The notes under the pieces are model-generated. The model was not told the origin of the DNA. It did no database searches and saw only the letters and a program-made list of their open reading frames with translations. Positions 1 to 7,974 of a stretch of DNA of 46,461 nt are shown in pieces (position 1 is the stretch's first letter; every line of letters begins with the position of its first letter). A program made the position numbers and the translations under genes. Origin of the DNA: an uncultured Collinsella sp. (GTDB lineage Bacteria; Actinomycetota; Coriobacteriia; Coriobacteriales; Coriobacteriaceae); assembly GCA_900545445.1 (NCBI GenBank), contig UQZH01000011.1:1-46461 (forward strand). Direction: 5' to 3'.

Positions 1-9
1 GGGAAGGGG

Positions 10-50
10 TGGGGAAAGGTGTTGAAAAATGGGGCGGTTCCCCATATTAT
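10..50 (+). promoter_or_regulatory. mraZ promoter overlapped by an MraZ-type operator
   Basis: Three pentamers TGGGG, TGTTG and TGGGG start at 10, 20 and 30, an exact 10-bp period. A fourth may begin just before base 1, where GGGAA follows in phase. MraZ proteins are known to bind direct TGGGN-like repeats of this period before their own gene. TTGAAA (22-27) and TATTAT (45-50) form a sigma70-type promoter with a 17-bp spacer, so the repeats cover the -35. This fits autorepression of the dcw cluster. The leader then holds a small hairpin, GCGGGG/CCCCGC (66-71/77-82), before the ribosome binding site. The repeats and hexamers are seen directly; the binding is inferred. Confidence 0.7.
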
Positions 51-118
51 TAATGACGTCGACAGGCGGGGTGGTTCCCCGCGTACGTGCCATCTGAGTA
101 ACCGAGGGGAGGGCGCAC

Positions 119-553
119 ATGGGAATGACTGGTGCATACGAGCGCAATCTCGATGCAAAAGGTCGTCTGTCCCTGCCTGCACCCCTTCGCGAGGAACTTG
201 GAGAGCACGTTCGCGTGTTCAAAGCCCTGGATGTCGATGCTCTGTACGTGTTCTCTGCCGAGGCCTTCGATAAGTGGGTCGAAGGACTCTTCGCGGGTCG
301 TGAGGGCCACGAGGGTTTTAACCCGCGTGACATCAACGACCAGAAGCTCATGAGGGCGATCAACAAGCGCACCACGTCGATGGATGTGGACAGCGCCGGT
401 CGTATCGGTCTTTCTGAGTCTCTCCGCAAGCAGGCGAACCTTGACCGCGAGGTCACGGTTGTGGGCAACTACGACCACCTTGAGGTTTGGGACCGCGCCG
501 CGGCCGATGAGGACGATGACGACGAGGCTCTGCTTGACCTCTTCTTCTCGTAA
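119..553 (+). CDS. mraZ: Transcriptional regulator MraZ
   Basis: 144 aa DNA-binding protein of the MraZ family, which has two AbrB/SpoVT-like swapped-hairpin modules and regulates the dcw operon it heads. The two family D-x-x-G-R motifs are present: DAKGR at residues 12-16 and DSAGR at 91-95. Length is typical (about 140-150 aa). The C-terminal 20 residues are very acidic (a run of D/E after residue 128). The start at 119 follows a purine-rich GAGGGGAGGG (104-113). A second ATG at 125 is also possible. The gene is first in the cluster, 20 bp before rsmH, and directly downstream of repeats that match MraZ operators. Confidence 0.95.
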   Translation: MGMTGAYERNLDAKGRLSLPAPLREELGEHVRVFKALDVDALYVFSAEAFDKWVEGLFAGREGHEGFNPRDINDQKLMRAINKRTTSMDVDSAGRIGLSESLRKQANLDREVTVVGNYDHLEVWDRAAADEDDDDEALLDLFFS

Positions 554-573
554 GGGCAAGGCACGAGTAACGG

Positions 574-1539
574 ATGGAGCGTGGGATCTTGACACAAGAA
601 TATCGGCATGAACCTGTCATGCTCGGCGAAGTGCTTGAGTCGCTGCAGCTCAAGAGCGGCTCCGTTGTCTGCGATTGCACCCTTGGCGGTGCCGGTCATT
701 CGGTAAAGATGGCCGCGCAGGTGGGGGAGACGGGCCTTTTGCTCGGCGTCGATCAGGACGACATGGCCCTCGAGGCCGCTGGTGCCCGTCTGGACCGCGA
801 GGTTCCCGGCGTCCCGCACCAGCTGCTGAAGGGCAACTTCGGCGACTTGGACGAGCTGCTTTGCTCGGCCGAGGTGCCCGGGGTCGATGGCTTCCTGTTT
901 GACTTGGGCGTTTCGTCACCGCAACTCGATATCCCTGGCAGGGGCTTTTCGTATAACGAAGATGCTCCATTGGACATGCGGATGGATCCGGGTAACAACA
1001 CCCTAAACGCAGCTGAGGTCATCAACACCTATAACGAACACGACCTCGCCCGGATTCTACGCGTCTACGGCGAAGAGAAGTTCGCCTCGCAGATTGCGCG
1101 CGAGATTGTGCGCCGTCGCGAGCAAGAACCGATCGAAACTACAGGCCAATTTGTCGAGATCATCAAGGCTGGCATTCCGGCTGCCGCTCGTCGGCACGGT
1201 GGGCACCCGGCCAAGAAGAGCTTCCAGGCCATTCGCATCGAGGTCAACCACGAGCTCGATGTACTCGAGAGGGGGCTTGACGCCGCTACCAGGTGGCTCA
1301 ACCCGGGCGGACGCATCTGCGTCATCTCGTATCACTCGCTCGAGGACCGTATCGTAAAGAACCACTTTAAGGAGATGAGCCAGGGGTGCACGTGTCCGCC
1401 GGAGATTCCGGTGTGCGTGTGCGGCAACGTGCCGATACTCAAGGTCATCACCCGCAAACCCTTGGTTGCCCAACCCGATGAGGTCGCGCGCAACCCTCGG
1501 GCGAGATCAGCCAAAATCCGCGTGGCGCAGCGCCTGTAG
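574..1539 (+). CDS. rsmH: 16S rRNA (cytosine1402-N4)-methyltransferase RsmH
   Basis: 321 aa SAM-dependent methyltransferase (old name MraW) that methylates N4 of C1402 in the ribosomal P site. The family opening EYRHEPVML lies at residues 9-17, the SAM-binding loop DCTLGGAGHS at about 34-43, and the FDLGVSSPQLD motif near 108-118. The C-terminal part has SYHSLEDRIVK, also characteristic. Length is usual. The ATG at 574 has a poor Shine-Dalgarno; a TTG at 589 preceded by GGAG is a possible alternative that still keeps the conserved N-terminus. It sits second in the dcw cluster, as in most bacteria. Confidence 0.95.
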   Translation: MERGILTQEYRHEPVMLGEVLESLQLKSGSVVCDCTLGGAGHSVKMAAQVGETGLLLGVDQDDMALEAAGARLDREVPGVPHQLLKGNFGDLDELLCSAEVPGVDGFLFDLGVSSPQLDIPGRGFSYNEDAPLDMRMDPGNNTLNAAEVINTYNEHDLARILRVYGEEKFASQIAREIVRRREQEPIETTGQFVEIIKAGIPAAARRHGGHPAKKSFQAIRIEVNHELDVLERGLDAATRWLNPGGRICVISYHSLEDRIVKNHFKEMSQGCTCPPEIPVCVCGNVPILKVITRKPLVAQPDEVARNPRARSAKIRVAQRL

Positions 1540-1629
1540 GCGCGACCGCGCGAAATTGGACCTCCCGCTCGCACCATAAACGAAGCTTAAACACACTACC
1601 AACGTACTCGGGATGGGAGGCGGCATATC

Positions 1630-2100
1630 ATGGGCTATAACACCTCAAACGCAGCACTCGCCTATGATATGAACGCCATGCCCGCCTACCGCGAGGCACC
1701 GCAGGCGCCCGTTGCCCCTCGTGAGCAACGCACGCCGCGTTTTGATGTCTACACGGGCGCGGGCCGTCAGGCAAACCAGGCGGTAAGCCCGGTTTTCATG
1801 AGCGTTCTTAAAACGGTTTGCATCATTGCGGCTGTCTTCATGACGATCGGTGTCGCGCGCGTGGCGCTTGCCGGTGTTACGGCCCAGGTGCTTAACGGCA
1901 ACGCAGAGCTTACCAACACGCTCGAGAAGGCGACCGACGAGAGTTCTAACCTTGAGGTCATGCATTCGGTCTATGGTGCCGACACGCGTATTCGCGATCT
2001 TGCGGGCGCCTATGGCATGGTGGAGCCCAGCGAGAGCGTTACGCTTGACTTTTCGCAGGATGCAGCCGCGGGCGCTAGCTCGACTGCGGCCGCTCAGTAA
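1630..2100 (+). CDS. ftsL: FtsL-like septum protein
   Basis: 156 aa. It has a disordered N-terminus of about 55 residues, one membrane segment at roughly 57-80, then a short coiled-coil-like stretch with T/L/E heptads and a C-terminal RIRDLAGAYGMVEP-type motif. That motif resembles the end of FtsL/DivIC proteins (charged helix, then G-M-x-x-P). FtsL is a bitopic protein that joins FtsQ and FtsB and activates FtsW-FtsI. Sequence conservation in this family is low, so the call rests on topology plus position between rsmH and ftsI, where ftsL normally lies. Ribosome binding site GGGAGG is 9 nt before the ATG. The N-terminus is longer than in most FtsL proteins. Confidence 0.7.
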   Translation: MGYNTSNAALAYDMNAMPAYREAPQAPVAPREQRTPRFDVYTGAGRQANQAVSPVFMSVLKTVCIIAAVFMTIGVARVALAGVTAQVLNGNAELTNTLEKATDESSNLEVMHSVYGADTRIRDLAGAYGMVEPSESVTLDFSQDAAAGASSTAAAQ

Positions 2101-2118
2101 ATAAGACGGTAGCTGAGT

Positions 2119-3984
2119 ATGACAAATGACTATCGCCGCGGTTCCGACGGGGACCACGGGTCTGGACGTCCCTCCTCGCGGGGACGTTCTGGTTATCAAG
2201 GAACGGGTCGGCCATCTTACAACGCGGGGCCGTCCTATGGCAACGACCCTGCGTCGCGTCTTCGTGGTTCGGGCGGACCTCGGGTGCGCAATACGGGCGC
2301 GTGCAAGGGGTCGTCGTCTGAATGGGTTACGGGAACGCCGCTGCCTCGCCGCGATGTCGTTATGGGCTGTATCGGGGTTGGCCTTGCCGCGGGCGTCTTC
2401 CGTCTTGCCGAATACCAGATCGTGAATGCTGACAAGCTGCGCGAGCGCGCGGACGCGCGTCGTCTGCTTTCACAGACGCTCTATGCCAAACGTGGCACTA
2501 TCTACGACCGCAACGGCAACGTGCTGACGTCGTCAGTCGAATGCCGCAATGTCGCCGTGAACCCTCAGCTTGTCGAGGACGTCGACAAGACGGTCTCGGC
2601 GCTGGTCAAGGCCACCGGTATCGATAAAAAGACCTGTCGCAAGCTGGTACTGTCTGATGGTTCCTGGGTGTATATCAAGCGCCAGGTCGACGAGGATGAC
2701 GCTGCCGCCCTGGAAAAGAAGAATCTACCCGGCGTGCTCTTTGAGCAGGCGATGAAGCGGGTTTACCCGTATGGAAACCTGGCTTCTCAGGTGCTGGGCG
2801 TCGTGAACGTGGACAACGCTGGCCTGACTGGACTCGAAAAACAATACGATGAGCTTCTGACCGGAACGAATGGCTCTCTTGTGCGCGAGCGCGCAAGAGA
2901 TGGCGGCTACATCGCGGGCGGTGCCTATAAAAAGGTTGCCGCGATTGATGGCGTGGATATCGTGACGACGATCGACGTCAACATTCAGCGCGCCGCGGAA
3001 GATGCCTTGGCCGAGGCGGTCGAGAAGACGAAGGCCAAAAACGGGTCGGCCCTGGTGACCGACCCGACGACTGGAGAGATCCTGGCCGCCTGCTCGTATC
3101 CGACCTACGACCAGACCAATTTGGAAAACGCCAAGACCGAGGACATGAACCTTCGTCTGGTGACGGATGCCTACGAGCCCGGCTCGGTCTTTAAGACGCT
3201 GGTTGCGGGCGCCGGATTTGATTTGGGCGTTGTGCGCCCGAGCACATCGTTTGAGGTTCCCGCGAGTATCAAGGTGGGCGACGATACCGTTACCGATGCC
3301 GACAAGCGTGACTACACCATGACAATGGACGTACGCGAGATGATGCGCCGTTCGTCCAATGTCGGTTTTGTCCTGGTGGGGCGCAAGATCGGTGCCGATG
3401 ATTTTGCCACCTATGTGGACAAGTGGGGTATCGGTCATAGCTCCGGTGTCGATTTTCCGGGTGAGAGTCTGGGCATCGTCAAGGAGCGCGACCAGTACGA
3501 TGGTGCCACCTTGGGTGCTATGAGCTTTGGCCAGGCGCTGTCCGTCTCGCCGATTGAGGTCGCACGTGCCGTGGGCGGCATCGCGAACGGCGGCGTGATG
3601 ATGACTCCGCACTTCTATAAGTCGAGCAAGGGCGATGAAAAGGATTGGGGCGAGGGGGATCGCGCGATTTCCGAGGAGGCCGCCTCGCAGGTGACATCGT
3701 GTATGCAGACGGTCGTTGCCGAGGGAACGGGCGTTGGCGGCGCGGTGGACGGCTATGACGTGGCGGGCAAGACAGGTACGGCCGAGCGCGCCGATGAGAA
3801 CGGCGGCTACCTCAAAGAGAACTACATGTCGTCTTTTATGGGGTTTGCCCCGGCGCAGTCGCCCAAGGTCCTGTGCTATATCACCCTTGACGGAACCCCG
3901 TCAGGCTCCGATGCCGCCGCAGTGCCGTTCCAGTCCATTATGGCCAGTGCGCTTGACGTGTTGGGTGTCCCGCGCACCAAGTAG
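2119..3984 (+). CDS. ftsI: Class B penicillin-binding protein (FtsI/PBP3)
   Basis: 621 aa septal DD-transpeptidase that crosslinks peptidoglycan with FtsW as glycosyltransferase partner. Layout: Arg/Gly/Ser-rich cytoplasmic tail (1-75), single membrane anchor (about 79-97), pedestal/dimerisation domain (about 105-285) and transpeptidase domain. The three catalytic motifs are visible: SxxK at S356-K359 (GSVFK), SSN at 412-414 and KTG at 551-553 (AGKTGTAE). It ends shortly after the transpeptidase domain, with no PASTA repeats. The start codon follows the ftsL-like stop by 18 bp. The long basic tail is unusual against FtsI of proteobacteria but is shared by FtsW and FtsQ in this cluster. Confidence 0.95.
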   Translation: MTNDYRRGSDGDHGSGRPSSRGRSGYQGTGRPSYNAGPSYGNDPASRLRGSGGPRVRNTGACKGSSSEWVTGTPLPRRDVVMGCIGVGLAAGVFRLAEYQIVNADKLRERADARRLLSQTLYAKRGTIYDRNGNVLTSSVECRNVAVNPQLVEDVDKTVSALVKATGIDKKTCRKLVLSDGSWVYIKRQVDEDDAAALEKKNLPGVLFEQAMKRVYPYGNLASQVLGVVNVDNAGLTGLEKQYDELLTGTNGSLVRERARDGGYIAGGAYKKVAAIDGVDIVTTIDVNIQRAAEDALAEAVEKTKAKNGSALVTDPTTGEILAACSYPTYDQTNLENAKTEDMNLRLVTDAYEPGSVFKTLVAGAGFDLGVVRPSTSFEVPASIKVGDDTVTDADKRDYTMTMDVREMMRRSSNVGFVLVGRKIGADDFATYVDKWGIGHSSGVDFPGESLGIVKERDQYDGATLGAMSFGQALSVSPIEVARAVGGIANGGVMMTPHFYKSSKGDEKDWGEGDRAISEEAASQVTSCMQTVVAEGTGVGGAVDGYDVAGKTGTAERADENGGYLKENYMSSFMGFAPAQSPKVLCYITLDGTPSGSDAAAVPFQSIMASALDVLGVPRTK

Positions 3985-4107
3985 GGGGTTACTATCTATG
4001 AAATGGCCAGTCGGTTAATCCGGGTTGTTCACACGCCCTGCACCACGCGTAGGCGGCGCTGGGATACAATACGCCGATAGCATTATTAGGTTTACAGGGG
4101 AGCTGCA
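3985..4107 (+). promoter_or_regulatory. ftsI-murF gap with possible internal promoter
   Basis: This 123-bp gap is where murE normally lies. It holds no gene. TACAAT at 4065-4070, in the context GGGATACAATAC, is a good -10 hexamer, but I see no convincing -35 at 16-18 bp. Similar G-x-TACAAT/TACAGT hexamers occur before murC (10649-10654), the Bax1-I gene (27074-27079) and the gene at 26697, so this may be a usual -10 form in this genome. GGGGAG before the ATG at 4108 is the murF ribosome binding site. Confidence 0.35.
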
Positions 4108-5532
4108 ATGATAGAGATCGCCGTCAACAATCTCGCGGCCGCAACAGGGGCCCGAACCGTGACGGGAGAAGCCGATCGGGTATGCCGCGGTTGCGTTATC
4201 GACTCGCGCCAGGTTGAGGAGGGCACGATATTCGTCGCCTTCCCGGGTGAAAAGGTCGACGGCAACGACTTTGCTTCCCGTGCCATCGAGTCGGGTGCCG
4301 GCGCCGTAGTGATGACGCGCGAGCCCGATGCCGAGCTGCTTTCGCTGGCCCATGAGAAGGGCTGCGCCATCCTGCATACCGATGACCCCGAGGAGTTTTT
4401 GCTGCGCCTGGCTCACGCTTATCGTTTGGAGCTTGGCTGCCTGGTAATTGGCATTACCGGCTCTATCGGCAAGACGACGACCAAGGACGTGCTCGCCGCG
4501 GTGCTCGCCAAGCGCTATCGCGTTTGGGCAACCAAGGGTAACTACAACAACCTGATCGGTATGCCGCTCACGGTGCTGGCGGCCCCTGCCGACACCGAGG
4601 TTCTGGTGCTCGAGATGGGCATGAACCATTTCCACGAGATTGAGCGCATGTCTCAGTCCGCCAATCCCAACCTTGCCATTGTGACCAAGATCGGCACCTC
4701 CCATATCGGTATTCTGGGCAGTCGCGAGAATATCGCTCGTGCCAAATCCGAGATTGTTGGCGGCATGTGCGCCGCCGGAGACCTTCTCCCGTTGCTGGTT
4801 TTGGGTGGTGAGGACGACTTTACCCCGTTCATCCGCGACACCTTTGCCGCGCCTGCGGGCGTCGACGTGATGCTTGCGGGCGTCTCGGACGACGATGAGG
4901 TCCGTGCGTGCGACATTCGCATTGATGACGAGGGACGCCCGGTCTTTACGCTCGATTTTGGCTTGGGCGAGACTATCGATACACTGCTTGCCATTCCCGG
5001 CGCGCAGTCCGTTCCCAATGCCGTCAAGGCCGCAGCGGTTGCCTATCGCCTTGGCGTGACGCCCGAGCAGATCGATGCCGCCTTTAGGGGTCTTACGATT
5101 ACCGGGCATCGTCAGGAAATCAAGCGCGCCAAGAGCGGCGCCCGCGTCATCGACGACTCATATAACGCCAGTGCCGAATCGATGGCAGCCGGCCTCGACC
5201 TGCTGTGTTCGCTTTCGTGCACGGGTTCGCGCATGGCGGTTCTGGGCGAGATGGGCGAGATGGGCGACGAGGCTCCTCGCATGCATGAGCTGGTGGGCGC
5301 CTATGCGGCGGCCAAGAAGCTCGATATGCTCGCATGTGTCGGCGGTGAGCTTGCCCAGCGTATGGCCGAGGCCGCGCGCATGATGGGTATGGATGAGGAC
5401 CGCATTCAGGTGTTCTCCGACTATCAGCAGGTGCTCGACCGTATGGGCGGCGCTCTTGAGCAGCATGGTGTCGTGCTGGTCAAGGGCTCACGCTTCGTTG
5501 AGCTCGATCGCTTTGTGGAAGGTGTGTGCTAG
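4108..5532 (+). CDS. murF: UDP-MurNAc-tripeptide:D-Ala-D-Ala ligase MurF
   Basis: 474 aa ATP-dependent Mur ligase that adds D-alanyl-D-alanine to the UDP-MurNAc-tripeptide, the last cytosolic peptide step. The N-terminal domain contains CVIDSRQVEEGTIFVAFPG, the ATP loop GSIGKTTTKD has its Lys at residue 122, and the following KGNYNNLIGMPLTVL is the MurF form of the motif and argues against MurE. The C-terminal domain begins with the ligase motif DDSYNASAESM. Length is typical. The gene is followed 3 bp later by mraY and is probably translationally coupled to it. Confidence 0.95.
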   Translation: MIEIAVNNLAAATGARTVTGEADRVCRGCVIDSRQVEEGTIFVAFPGEKVDGNDFASRAIESGAGAVVMTREPDAELLSLAHEKGCAILHTDDPEEFLLRLAHAYRLELGCLVIGITGSIGKTTTKDVLAAVLAKRYRVWATKGNYNNLIGMPLTVLAAPADTEVLVLEMGMNHFHEIERMSQSANPNLAIVTKIGTSHIGILGSRENIARAKSEIVGGMCAAGDLLPLLVLGGEDDFTPFIRDTFAAPAGVDVMLAGVSDDDEVRACDIRIDDEGRPVFTLDFGLGETIDTLLAIPGAQSVPNAVKAAAVAYRLGVTPEQIDAAFRGLTITGHRQEIKRAKSGARVIDDSYNASAESMAAGLDLLCSLSCTGSRMAVLGEMGEMGDEAPRMHELVGAYAAAKKLDMLACVGGELAQRMAEAARMMGMDEDRIQVFSDYQQVLDRMGGALEQHGVVLVKGSRFVELDRFVEGVC

Positions 5533-5535
5533 TCC

Positions 5536-6555
5536 ATGTTCGGCAATCCTTCGTATCCTACGTACCAGGCATTTTTGGGATTGGGCATCGCCGCCGTCAT
5601 CGCGATGCTGCTTATGCCGTGGTGGATTAAGCTCCTGAAGGTCGAGGGCATCGGCCAGCAGGTTCGCGCCGATGGCCCCAAGCGTCACCTGATTAAGCAG
5701 GGCACGCCCACCATGGGTGGCGTCATCATCCTGGTTGCCGTTTCGCTGACCTGCCTTTTGATGGGAAAGCTCACCACCGAGCTCGTGCTTGTGCTGCTCG
5801 CCACGCTGGCAACCGGCGTTCTTGGCCTCATCGACGACCTGACTTCTGTCACGCACGGCCGCTCGCTCGGCCTGACGCCTCACGCCAAGATGATTGGCCT
5901 TACCCTCATCTGCGTTACCTTTACCGTGCTTGCTGTCAACTGGTGCGGCGTCGCCCCCGAGATTCGTTTCCCCGGTGGCCTGACGATCGACCTTGGTGTG
6001 CTCTCGACCACCATTTGCGGCCTCTCTTTTCCGTGGCTCTACCTTGTCTTTTGCTGGCTGATGATCGCGGGCCTTTCCAACGCCGTAAACCTCACCGACG
6101 GCTTGGACGGTCTTGCCGGCGGCACCTCCATGATCGCCATGCTGGCCATGGCTGCCATGGCGTTTTTGCACGGCGATGTGAACCTGTCCATCTTCTGCAC
6201 GGCGTGCGCCGGCGCCTGCCTGGGCTTTTTGTGGTTCAACTGCTATCCGGCGAGCATCTTTATGGGCGATACCGGCTCGCTTGCCCTGGGTGCCGCTTTT
6301 GCCTGCACCTCCATCATGACCAACACCGAAGTCGTTTCCCTCATCATCGGCGGTCTGTTTATCGTCGAGACCCTGTCGGTCATGATCCAGGTTGTCTATT
6401 TCCACTTTACGCACAAGCGCGTCTTCCTTATGGCGCCCATTCATCATCATTTTGAAAAGAAGGGCTGGGCCGAGACCAAGGTCGTCATCCGTTTTTGGAT
6501 TGTCGCCGCGGCCTTCGGAGCCCTGGGCCTCGCGTTGTTCTTCCAGTTGGGATAG
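5536..6555 (+). CDS. mraY: Phospho-MurNAc-pentapeptide transferase MraY
   Basis: 339 aa integral membrane enzyme that transfers phospho-MurNAc-pentapeptide to undecaprenyl phosphate, giving lipid I. About ten membrane segments are apparent. Family motifs: GTPTMGG near the N-terminus, DD at 100-101, NLTDGLDGLAGG with D188 and D191, NCYPASIFMGDTGSLALG, and the PIHHHFEKKGW loop (H303-H305). Length is slightly shorter than the 360 aa of E. coli, as usual for Gram-positives. It starts 3 bp after murF and ends 9 bp before murD. Confidence 0.96.
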   Translation: MFGNPSYPTYQAFLGLGIAAVIAMLLMPWWIKLLKVEGIGQQVRADGPKRHLIKQGTPTMGGVIILVAVSLTCLLMGKLTTELVLVLLATLATGVLGLIDDLTSVTHGRSLGLTPHAKMIGLTLICVTFTVLAVNWCGVAPEIRFPGGLTIDLGVLSTTICGLSFPWLYLVFCWLMIAGLSNAVNLTDGLDGLAGGTSMIAMLAMAAMAFLHGDVNLSIFCTACAGACLGFLWFNCYPASIFMGDTGSLALGAAFACTSIMTNTEVVSLIIGGLFIVETLSVMIQVVYFHFTHKRVFLMAPIHHHFEKKGWAETKVVIRFWIVAAAFGALGLALFFQLG

Positions 6556-6564
6556 TGGTCTTTC

Positions 6565-7971
6565 ATGCCTCTTGCTGATGTCTTTAGCCTGCTCGTTTTG
6601 GGCCAGGGTAAGTCCGGTCTTGATGTCGCTCGCTGGGCGCTTGCACATCCCGAGCGTGTGAGTGCCGTTACCGTTTACGGTGGCGGCACGTCCGAGCCCA
6701 ACGATGCCACGCGCTCGCTCGAGGCGCACGGGGCATCGTTTGTCTACGGAACCGAGCAGGTCGAGGGCGCGTTTGATGTATGCGTGACGTGTCCGGGCAT
6801 CTCGGAGTTCTCGGCATTCTTTAAGGCTGGCCGTGATCACGCTGCCCAGATTATGGGTGAGCCCGAGTTTGCCTACCGTCTGTCTCCCCAAAATTGGATT
6901 GCCATTACGGGCACCAACGGCAAGACGACAACCACGTCACTGACCGATTACCTGCTTAAGGCAGCGGGCGAGGCGAGCGTTGCTGTCGGCAACATTGGCG
7001 AGCCTCCGGTGAACGAGATCGATGGCCGTGCGCATAACGAGTGGTTTGTGGCGGAGCTTTCGAGCTATCAGATCGCAACGACCCAGGAGCTTCACCCCCG
7101 TGTGGCGGTGCTGCTCAACATTACCCCCGACCATCTGGGCTGGCATAAGAGCCATAAGAACTATGCGCTCGCCAAGATTGAGCTCTTCGAGAATATGGTC
7201 GACGATGACCTGGTGATTGTTGACGTCGAGGATGCCGGTATCCACGAGTTCGATGAGTACATCTATGTTCCGGGCCGTCGCATCTGCAAGGTTGCTTTTG
7301 ACGAGCCTGCGGGCGAGGACGCCGCATTTGTGCGCGATGGCAAGATGGTCGTTCGCCTGAAGGGCGTCGAGACCCCGCTCGTCGATACGTCCGAGCTTAA
7401 GATTTCGGGCCATCACAATGTAATCAATGCCCTGTGTGCTGCCACGGCGGCCCTGACGGTCGGCGCCGATGTTGAAGGTGTGTGTCGCGGCCTGGTCTCG
7501 TTCCAGCCGCTGGAGCACCGCGTTGAGCCCTGTGGCGAGATCGATGGCGTGCGCTATGTTAACGATTCCAAGGCAACGAACACCGATGCGGTCGAAAAGG
7601 CCCTGACGGCGTTTCCCGATGACGATGTGATCTTGCTGCTCGGCGGTCACGATAAGGGCACGCCGCTCGAGTCCTTTGCCCGCGTTGTGATGGATAACGT
7701 TCGCTCGGTGGTCTGCTTTGGCGACGCGCGCGAGCGCTTTACCGCCGCTATGGACGAGGCGGATGTCGACGGTGATGTCGATATCGCCCAGGCCGACGAC
7801 CTGCGCGATGCCGTGGACGTTGCCCGTTCGCTCTCGAGCCGCGGCGATGTGATCTTACTGTCGCCCGCCTGCTCTTCGTTCGATGAGTTCTCGGGCTACG
7901 AGGAGCGCGGTCGCGTGTTTAAGGACTATGTGGCCCAGCTTGCCGCTGCGTCCAATACGCAAATGGAATAG
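6565..7971 (+). CDS. murD: UDP-MurNAc-L-alanine:D-glutamate ligase MurD
   Basis: 468 aa Mur ligase adding D-glutamate to UDP-MurNAc-L-Ala. A Rossmann-like N-terminal domain (VLGQGKSGLDVARW) is followed by the central ATPase with GTNGKTTTT (Lys at 120), the ELSSYQI and LLNITPDHLGWH motifs, and the C-terminal VNDSKATNTDAVEKAL segment typical of MurD. Length is normal. It sits between mraY and ftsW with gaps of 9 and 3 bp. Confidence 0.95.
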   Translation: MPLADVFSLLVLGQGKSGLDVARWALAHPERVSAVTVYGGGTSEPNDATRSLEAHGASFVYGTEQVEGAFDVCVTCPGISEFSAFFKAGRDHAAQIMGEPEFAYRLSPQNWIAITGTNGKTTTTSLTDYLLKAAGEASVAVGNIGEPPVNEIDGRAHNEWFVAELSSYQIATTQELHPRVAVLLNITPDHLGWHKSHKNYALAKIELFENMVDDDLVIVDVEDAGIHEFDEYIYVPGRRICKVAFDEPAGEDAAFVRDGKMVVRLKGVETPLVDTSELKISGHHNVINALCAATAALTVGADVEGVCRGLVSFQPLEHRVEPCGEIDGVRYVNDSKATNTDAVEKALTAFPDDDVILLLGGHDKGTPLESFARVVMDNVRSVVCFGDARERFTAAMDEADVDGDVDIAQADDLRDAVDVARSLSSRGDVILLSPACSSFDEFSGYEERGRVFKDYVAQLAAASNTQME

Positions 7972-7974
7972 GGG

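Noticed and set aside
5488..6891. 467-codon minus-strand ORF antisense to mraY
   Set aside because: Shadow frame; the product is low-complexity polar while mraY motifs on the plus strand are complete.
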